Shown in pieces: positions 6,740 through 9,471 of a stretch of DNA of 9,471 nt. Position 1 is the first letter of the stretch. Each line of letters opens with the position of its first letter. A program made the position numbers and the translations under genes. A model generated the notes under the pieces. The model had not been told where the DNA came from, did no database searches, and worked only from the letters and a program-made list of their open reading frames with translations. This stretch comes from UBA2645 sp044360285. Its GTDB lineage: Bacteria; Pseudomonadota; Alphaproteobacteria; Rickettsiales; UBA1997. Where the stretch lies: positions 1 to 9,471 of the forward strand of contig JBIKKP010000044.1 in the NCBI GenBank assembly GCA_044360285.1. The letters are read 5' to 3'.

Positions 6740-7882
6740 ATGTTTCGTTTTTCTTCAAAATTCGCCGCACTGCTCTGCGCCTTGCTTCTTTCAGCATGCC
6801 TCTTCAACCAAAAAGCAGTGATTAAAGGAAAAGGAAATTTAAAACTTAAAGAAGTTGGCTTCGAGTCTCTAAACAACTGGGCGCAAGACGATCACAAAAA
6901 AGCGCTGCAATCCTTCATTCACTCTTGCAATAAATTTTCAAAAATGGCGCAGAGCCGCTCAATGGGCGGTCAGATTGGTGATGTAGTTGTCGATGATTTC
7001 CGCGACGTTTGCGACATCGCGCAAATTGTGAAAAGTATGAGCGCAAAACAAACCAAAAATTTCTTCGAAAATTGGTTCCGTCCATTTTTGGTTGAAACCA
7101 GATTTGGCAGCTCTTCCGGGCTGTTTACTGGATATTACGAAGCGTCACTGCAAGGCAGCAAAACTAAGACTGAGCGCTTCAAATTTCCAATTTATGCCAA
7201 GCCAAAAGACCTTGCTTCTGATCCATATTTGAGCCGCAAAGAAATCGAGGAAGGAGCCTTGAAAGACAAGGGCTTAGAGCTGCTTTATGTTGATGATAAA
7301 GTCGATCTTTTTTTCATGCATATTCAAGGCTCTGGCCGCGTCAAAATGCCAGACGGCAAAGAAATTCGCGTCACTTATGCCGGTCGCAACAACCAGCCAT
7401 TCACCGGAGTTGGAAATTATATGGTCGATCAAGGTTTGCTTATGCGCGACAACTTAAATGCTGCGACAGTGCGCAAATGGTTGAAAGAGAATCTTGAGAG
7501 CAATCAGGAGAAAGTTGACGAGATCATGAATACTAACGTTGCCTACACTTTTTTCAAAATTGCTGACGGCGAAAATGTTGTTGGTGGACAAGGCGTTCCA
7601 CTTACTGCCGAGCGCTCTTTAGCGGTTGATAGCGATATTATTCCCTACGGTTTTCCAATTTGGCTTGAAACAAATTTGAAGAAAAAAGATGCCAACAAAG
7701 AAACTTACACGCGCCTGATGGTTGCCCAAGACACCGGCTCGGCAATCAAAGGTGTGGTGCGTGGCGACATCTTTTTTGGCTTTGGCGCAGACGCTGAGGA
7801 AAAGGCTTCTTACATGGCTTCGTCAGGAAATTATTACCTGCTTTTGCCGATTAATTTGGTGGATAAGTTGTTGAATCGGTAG
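6740..7882 (+). CDS. mltA: Membrane-bound lytic murein transglycosylase A (lipoprotein)
   Basis: MltA cleaves peptidoglycan glycan strands to 1,6-anhydromuropeptides, acting from the outer membrane on the periplasmic side. The 380-residue protein starts with a lipoprotein signal peptide ending in the lipobox LSAC, with Cys20 the lipidated residue; Leu21 and Phe22 at +2/+3 do not suggest inner-membrane retention. The MltA domain follows, with FTGYYEAS (129-136), the HIQGSGR motif (194-200), YAGRNNQPFTGVG and then the 3D region LMVAQDTGSAIKGVVRGD, which holds Asp331 and Asp343; one of this conserved Asp pair is the catalytic acid in the family. It is complete and probably monocistronic, since a large inverted repeat begins 8 bases after its stop. 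Fifteen of its 16 Arg codons are CGN, the typical style here. Its presence means the organism has peptidoglycan. Confidence 0.97.
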   Translation: MFRFSSKFAALLCALLLSACLFNQKAVIKGKGNLKLKEVGFESLNNWAQDDHKKALQSFIHSCNKFSKMAQSRSMGGQIGDVVVDDFRDVCDIAQIVKSMSAKQTKNFFENWFRPFLVETRFGSSSGLFTGYYEASLQGSKTKTERFKFPIYAKPKDLASDPYLSRKEIEEGALKDKGLELLYVDDKVDLFFMHIQGSGRVKMPDGKEIRVTYAGRNNQPFTGVGNYMVDQGLLMRDNLNAATVRKWLKENLESNQEKVDEIMNTNVAYTFFKIADGENVVGGQGVPLTAERSLAVDSDIIPYGFPIWLETNLKKKDANKETYTRLMVAQDTGSAIKGVVRGDIFFGFGADAEEKASYMASSGNYYLLLPINLVDKLLNR

Positions 7883-8093
7883 AGGTGATGCTGGGCGGGA
7901 TTTGTAATCCCGCCCACTCGTTCATGCCTTGTTGAACTTGGCATGAACGAGTGGGCGGAGTTACAAACTCCGCCCAGCCATTTTTATCACCCAAATAATT
8001 TTTGAATTTGGCTTCTTGATTATTCAGCGAGCGATTTTTAGGTTGCCCCGCCTTTTCGTAAGTAGCCTCAAAGGCAATCCCAGAAAATCCCAT
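7851..8093 (-). CDS. Doubtful small ORF, tail encoded by the REP-like repeat
   Basis: An 80-codon frame whose first 35 residues (starting MGFSGIAFEATYEKAG, then QPKNRSLNNQEAKFKNYLG) look protein-like in composition. The rest is translated through the inverted repeat (GWAEFVTPPTRS, EWAGLQIPP) and the antisense 3' end of mltA. The ATG sits 2 bases from the tRNA-Asn 5' end on the opposite strand, so the apparent GGGGA ribosome site is simply the tRNA acceptor stem. It may be a remnant of a gene interrupted by the repeat, or chance. No family is recognised. Confidence 0.2.
   Translation of the reverse strand: MGFSGIAFEATYEKAGQPKNRSLNNQEAKFKNYLGDKNGWAEFVTPPTRSCQVQQGMNEWAGLQIPPSITSTDSTTYPPN
7890..7978. 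repeat. REP-like doublet: nested inverted repeat, two mirrored palindromes
   Basis: Two 39-base arms (7890-7928 and 7940-7978) are inverted copies with 35 of 39 positions identical, around an 11-base loop TTGTTGAACTT. Each arm contains its own perfect 23-base palindrome: at 7893-7915, stem GGGCGGGATT with loop TGT; at 7953-7975, stem GGGCGGAGTT with loop ACA. All four arm mismatches fall at two paired positions inside these stems, so every stem stays perfectly paired. The inner stem ACTCGTTCATGCC pairs across the centre. The DNA or RNA can therefore fold either as one long hairpin or as a three-hairpin shape. It lies 8 bases after the mltA stop, where it may also protect or end the transcript; there is no clean T-tract (TTTTT at 7981-7985 only). 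This organisation resembles REP/BIME elements mobilised by RAYT transposases, though no transposase is present here. Confidence 0.85.
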
Positions 8094-8095
8094 AT

Positions 8096-8170
8096 TCCCC
8101 GGTAGCTCAGCGGTAGAGCAAGTGACTGTTAATCACTTGGTCGGAGGTTCGATCCCTTCCCGGGGAGCCA
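8096..8170 (+). tRNA. tRNA-Asn (anticodon GTT)
   Basis: A 75-nt cloverleaf can be drawn in full: acceptor TCCCCGG paired with CCGGGGA; TA at 8-9; D arm GCTC-AGCGGTA-GAGC; anticodon arm AGTGA-CTGTTAA-TCACT with the GTT anticodon at 8128-8130; variable loop TGGTC; T arm GGAGG-TTCGATC-CCTTC with one G-T wobble; discriminator G and an encoded CCA at 8168-8170. GTT reads the Asn codons AAC and AAT. It is an intact gene, followed immediately by a strong terminator. Confidence 0.97.
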
Positions 8171-8171
8171 T

Positions 8172-8210
8172 AAAAAAAGGCCCGATGCCAAAAGCATCGG
8201 GCCTTTTTTT
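8172..8210 (+). terminator. Intrinsic terminator after tRNA-Asn
   Basis: A perfect 10-bp stem, GGCCCGATGC (8179-8188) with GCATCGGGCC (8194-8203), closes a 5-base CAAAA loop and is followed by seven Ts; seven As precede it, so the paired stem can extend to 17 bp and the structure could work on both strands. It begins 1 base after the tRNA CCA end and should separate the tRNA transcript from the protease gene downstream. Confidence 0.93.
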
Positions 8211-8296
8211 GTGGTTTTTTTGGGGAGTAAAGTGGCAGCAAAATCACACTAGAGGTATACCGTCCTCAGGTTTTTTGAAAAAAATAAATAAAATTT

Positions 8297-9331
8297 ATGA
8301 CCAGATATTCGCAGCTTTCTCCTCTTTCCGTTAAAGAGAAATTAGACATAACAGTTCTTCTAATAACTTTCTTCGCACATTTAAAAACTACCGAAAATCG
8401 TAAGACGCTGAATCTTCCTACCATAGAAGGAAAAATAGAACCGCTCTCTTTGTTCAATTTTTTTATGTGGTGTAAAAATATAAAAAATATCGATCTATGG
8501 CCAAGACAAGAAAGAATTAGTGAATTAGTTAATCTCCTTCAGCATAAAAATTTACTGATTCATGCTGGCATTACTCATGGATCTCCCCCTTTAAATAATT
8601 GCTATTATGCTGGGTACGAACTCACAAAGGTAGAGCGAAAAGGAATCCTATTTTTAGGACGGTATATTGGCGCCGATTTTATTGCAGACCAAATTAGATA
8701 TGATCTTGCCTACATCACCGGAACAACAAAAAAGGATGACAGGCATGTTGGAAGCGGCGTAGCTTTAAACGAAAATTTAGTTCTAACATGTGCACATGTT
8801 ATAAAAGATATGACATTGGATGATGTGCTAGAGATCAACGGAAAAACTTACAAAATTTTAAAATCTGAAATTCATCCAACCATTGATTTTGGCATCATTG
8901 TATTAAGCGACAAAGTTACTGCCGATAATTTTCATAAAGATATAGCTTTAAGAAAAGCAGGAATTTTAGAAAAAATTATTGTTGCTGGCTTTCCTAAAAT
9001 ACCTCGCAATAGCAATAAAAAACGAAGTCCTATTGTACAAAAAGGTGAAATGGCCTCAACAGATGATGTAGTAGATTACGGAACAGGAGAAATATTAGAA
9101 CTATTTACAGCGGTTTCTAGACCAGGAAATAGTGGGGGACCATTAATGTCTCTTGATGGAAAACTATTAGGAATAGTTACAAGAAGTTTAGATAGAAAAC
9201 CGGAAGAATGTGATCATGGAGAAACCTCTATACCTTTCTTTGCCTCCGTTCCTGCAGAGGTTATTTTCAACGGTTTTAAAGAATTAGAACTAGCAAAAGA
9301 CTACTCTATACCTTGGGAGAATTTTGAATAA
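8297..9331 (+). CDS. Cytoplasmic trypsin-like serine protease with unknown N-terminal domain
   Basis: The 344-residue protein has a chymotrypsin-fold protease domain (about 135-330) with the complete triad: His167 in LVLTCAHVI, Asp197 in TIDFGIIVL and Ser279 in SRPGNSGGPL. The glycine-rich GSGVALNENLVL lead-in is typical of Trypsin_2/DegP-like domains. There is no signal peptide, no transmembrane segment and no PDZ domain after the protease, unlike DegP/HtrA, so it probably acts in the cytoplasm. Residues 1-130 form an unrecognised, mostly helical, aromatic-rich region (FFMWCKNIKNIDLWPRQERI; later GRYIGADFIADQIRYDLAYI) that may be a sensor or adaptor. The ATG is the first possible start, as an in-frame TAA lies 9 bases upstream; the leader is AT-rich without Shine-Dalgarno. 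Nine of 14 Arg codons are AGA/AGG against 1 of 16 in mltA, which suggests acquisition by transfer. Stand-alone leaderless proteases of this kind occur as effectors in some bacterial conflict systems; that role here is inference. Confidence 0.88.
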   Translation: MTRYSQLSPLSVKEKLDITVLLITFFAHLKTTENRKTLNLPTIEGKIEPLSLFNFFMWCKNIKNIDLWPRQERISELVNLLQHKNLLIHAGITHGSPPLNNCYYAGYELTKVERKGILFLGRYIGADFIADQIRYDLAYITGTTKKDDRHVGSGVALNENLVLTCAHVIKDMTLDDVLEINGKTYKILKSEIHPTIDFGIIVLSDKVTADNFHKDIALRKAGILEKIIVAGFPKIPRNSNKKRSPIVQKGEMASTDDVVDYGTGEILELFTAVSRPGNSGGPLMSLDGKLLGIVTRSLDRKPEECDHGETSIPFFASVPAEVIFNGFKELELAKDYSIPWENFE

Positions 9332-9335
9332 ATTA

Positions 9336-9372
9336 CCCCGGCTAGGGCGGGGTTTGTAACCACAACTGTCCC
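9336..9372. repeat. Asymmetric REP-like copy after the protease gene
   Basis: Starting 5 bases after the protease stop, GGGCGGGGTTTGTAAC (9345-9360) matches the palindrome halves of the 7890-7978 doublet at 14 and 15 of 16 positions. The right half is different: instead of CCCGCCC it continues ACAACTGTCCC, so only the core GGTT-TGT-AACC (9351-9361) pairs. A separate small hairpin, ACCCCG (9335-9340) with CGGGGT (9348-9353), overlaps it and could weakly terminate protease transcription. It appears to be a hybrid or decayed repeat copy. Confidence 0.55.
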
Positions 9373-9424
9373 AACGTCTAAATCCCGAATCTCTCAAAAC
9401 CCTTGATATCATGAGCTTGATTGG

Positions 9425-9453
9425 ACATAGAAATTTTTTTCTATGTTTTTTTT
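9425..9453 (+). terminator. Possible AT-rich intrinsic terminator
   Basis: ACATAGAAA (9425-9433) pairs perfectly with TTTCTATGT (9438-9446) across a TTTT loop and is followed by seven Ts. The stem is nearly all A-T, so it is weaker than the tRNA terminator. It is oriented to end transcripts arriving from the protease gene on the plus strand, 94 bases after its stop. Confidence 0.45.
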
Positions 9454-9471
9454 GATCGTGAGTTGCTCTCG

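Noticed and set aside
8096..8296. Possible attachment site for an integrative element at the tRNA-Asn 3' end
   Set aside because: No second copy of the tRNA 3' end and no integrase gene are present in the window.
8122..8334. Plus-strand 70-codon frame across the tRNA and terminator
   Set aside because: It starts inside tRNA-Asn, reads through the terminator and overlaps the protease start; a shadow of RNA and regulatory sequence.
8256..8666. 11-base inverted match TATACCGTCCT (8256-8266) with AGGACGGTATA (8656-8666)
   Set aside because: Many chance 11-base matches are expected in a window this size, and one copy is inside conserved-looking protease coding sequence.
9409..9471. Minus-strand open frame of 20 codons entering from the right edge, ending at TGA 9411-9409
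   Set aside because: Too short to judge, and the AT-rich terminator hairpin lies inside it. It could be the tail of a gene outside the window, but nothing supports that.
1..9471. CRISPR array, IS element or toxin-antitoxin pair
   Set aside because: No regularly spaced repeats, transposase or paired small genes were found on either strand.

Overview
The window looks like a piece of chromosome from an AT-rich alphaproteobacterium with a reduced or host-associated style of genome, of the Rickettsiales/Holosporales kind. This is inferred from the AT-rich, Lys-rich proteins, the near absence of Shine-Dalgarno sequences, secreted ankyrin-repeat proteins, a short bacterial Coq7 and a lone MnhE-like protein. 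It keeps riboflavin (ribH) and ubiquinone (coq7) steps and a murein transglycosylase (mltA), so it has a cell wall and respires. No species can be named from the sequence alone.

Layout. Positions 1-4437 hold a tight minus-strand gene string, read from high to low coordinates: an MnhE-like membrane protein, ligA (NAD+-dependent DNA ligase), yidD, an ankyrin protein with a signal peptide, and a second exported ankyrin protein cut by the left window edge. Gaps are 1 to 62 bases and yidD overlaps ligA by 28 bases, so this is probably one operon. ribH runs divergently from it and ends 2 bases from the end of coq7. Upstream of coq7 on the minus strand is ychF, separated by a short GC-rich insert. 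ychF and mltA are divergent across 97 bases.

From about 7880 rightward the window changes character. Just after mltA is a large nested inverted repeat made of two mirrored 23-base palindromes (REP-like doublet). Then come tRNA-Asn(GTT) with an encoded CCA end, a perfect intrinsic terminator, and a single gene for a leaderless, probably cytoplasmic, trypsin-like serine protease with an unrecognised N-terminal domain of about 130 residues. Its arginine codons are mostly AGA/AGG, while mltA uses CGN almost exclusively. A second, asymmetric REP-like copy follows the protease stop. The protease therefore looks like an acquired accessory gene placed after a tRNA and bracketed by REP-like repeats.

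How the genes fit together: most are unrelated housekeeping functions (replication and repair, membrane protein insertion, riboflavin, ubiquinone, translation-linked ATPase, wall turnover) packed closely. The less ordinary parts are the paired exported ankyrin proteins, the REP-like elements and the orphan protease. I do not see a complete multi-gene new system. The protease cassette is the best candidate for undescribed biology.
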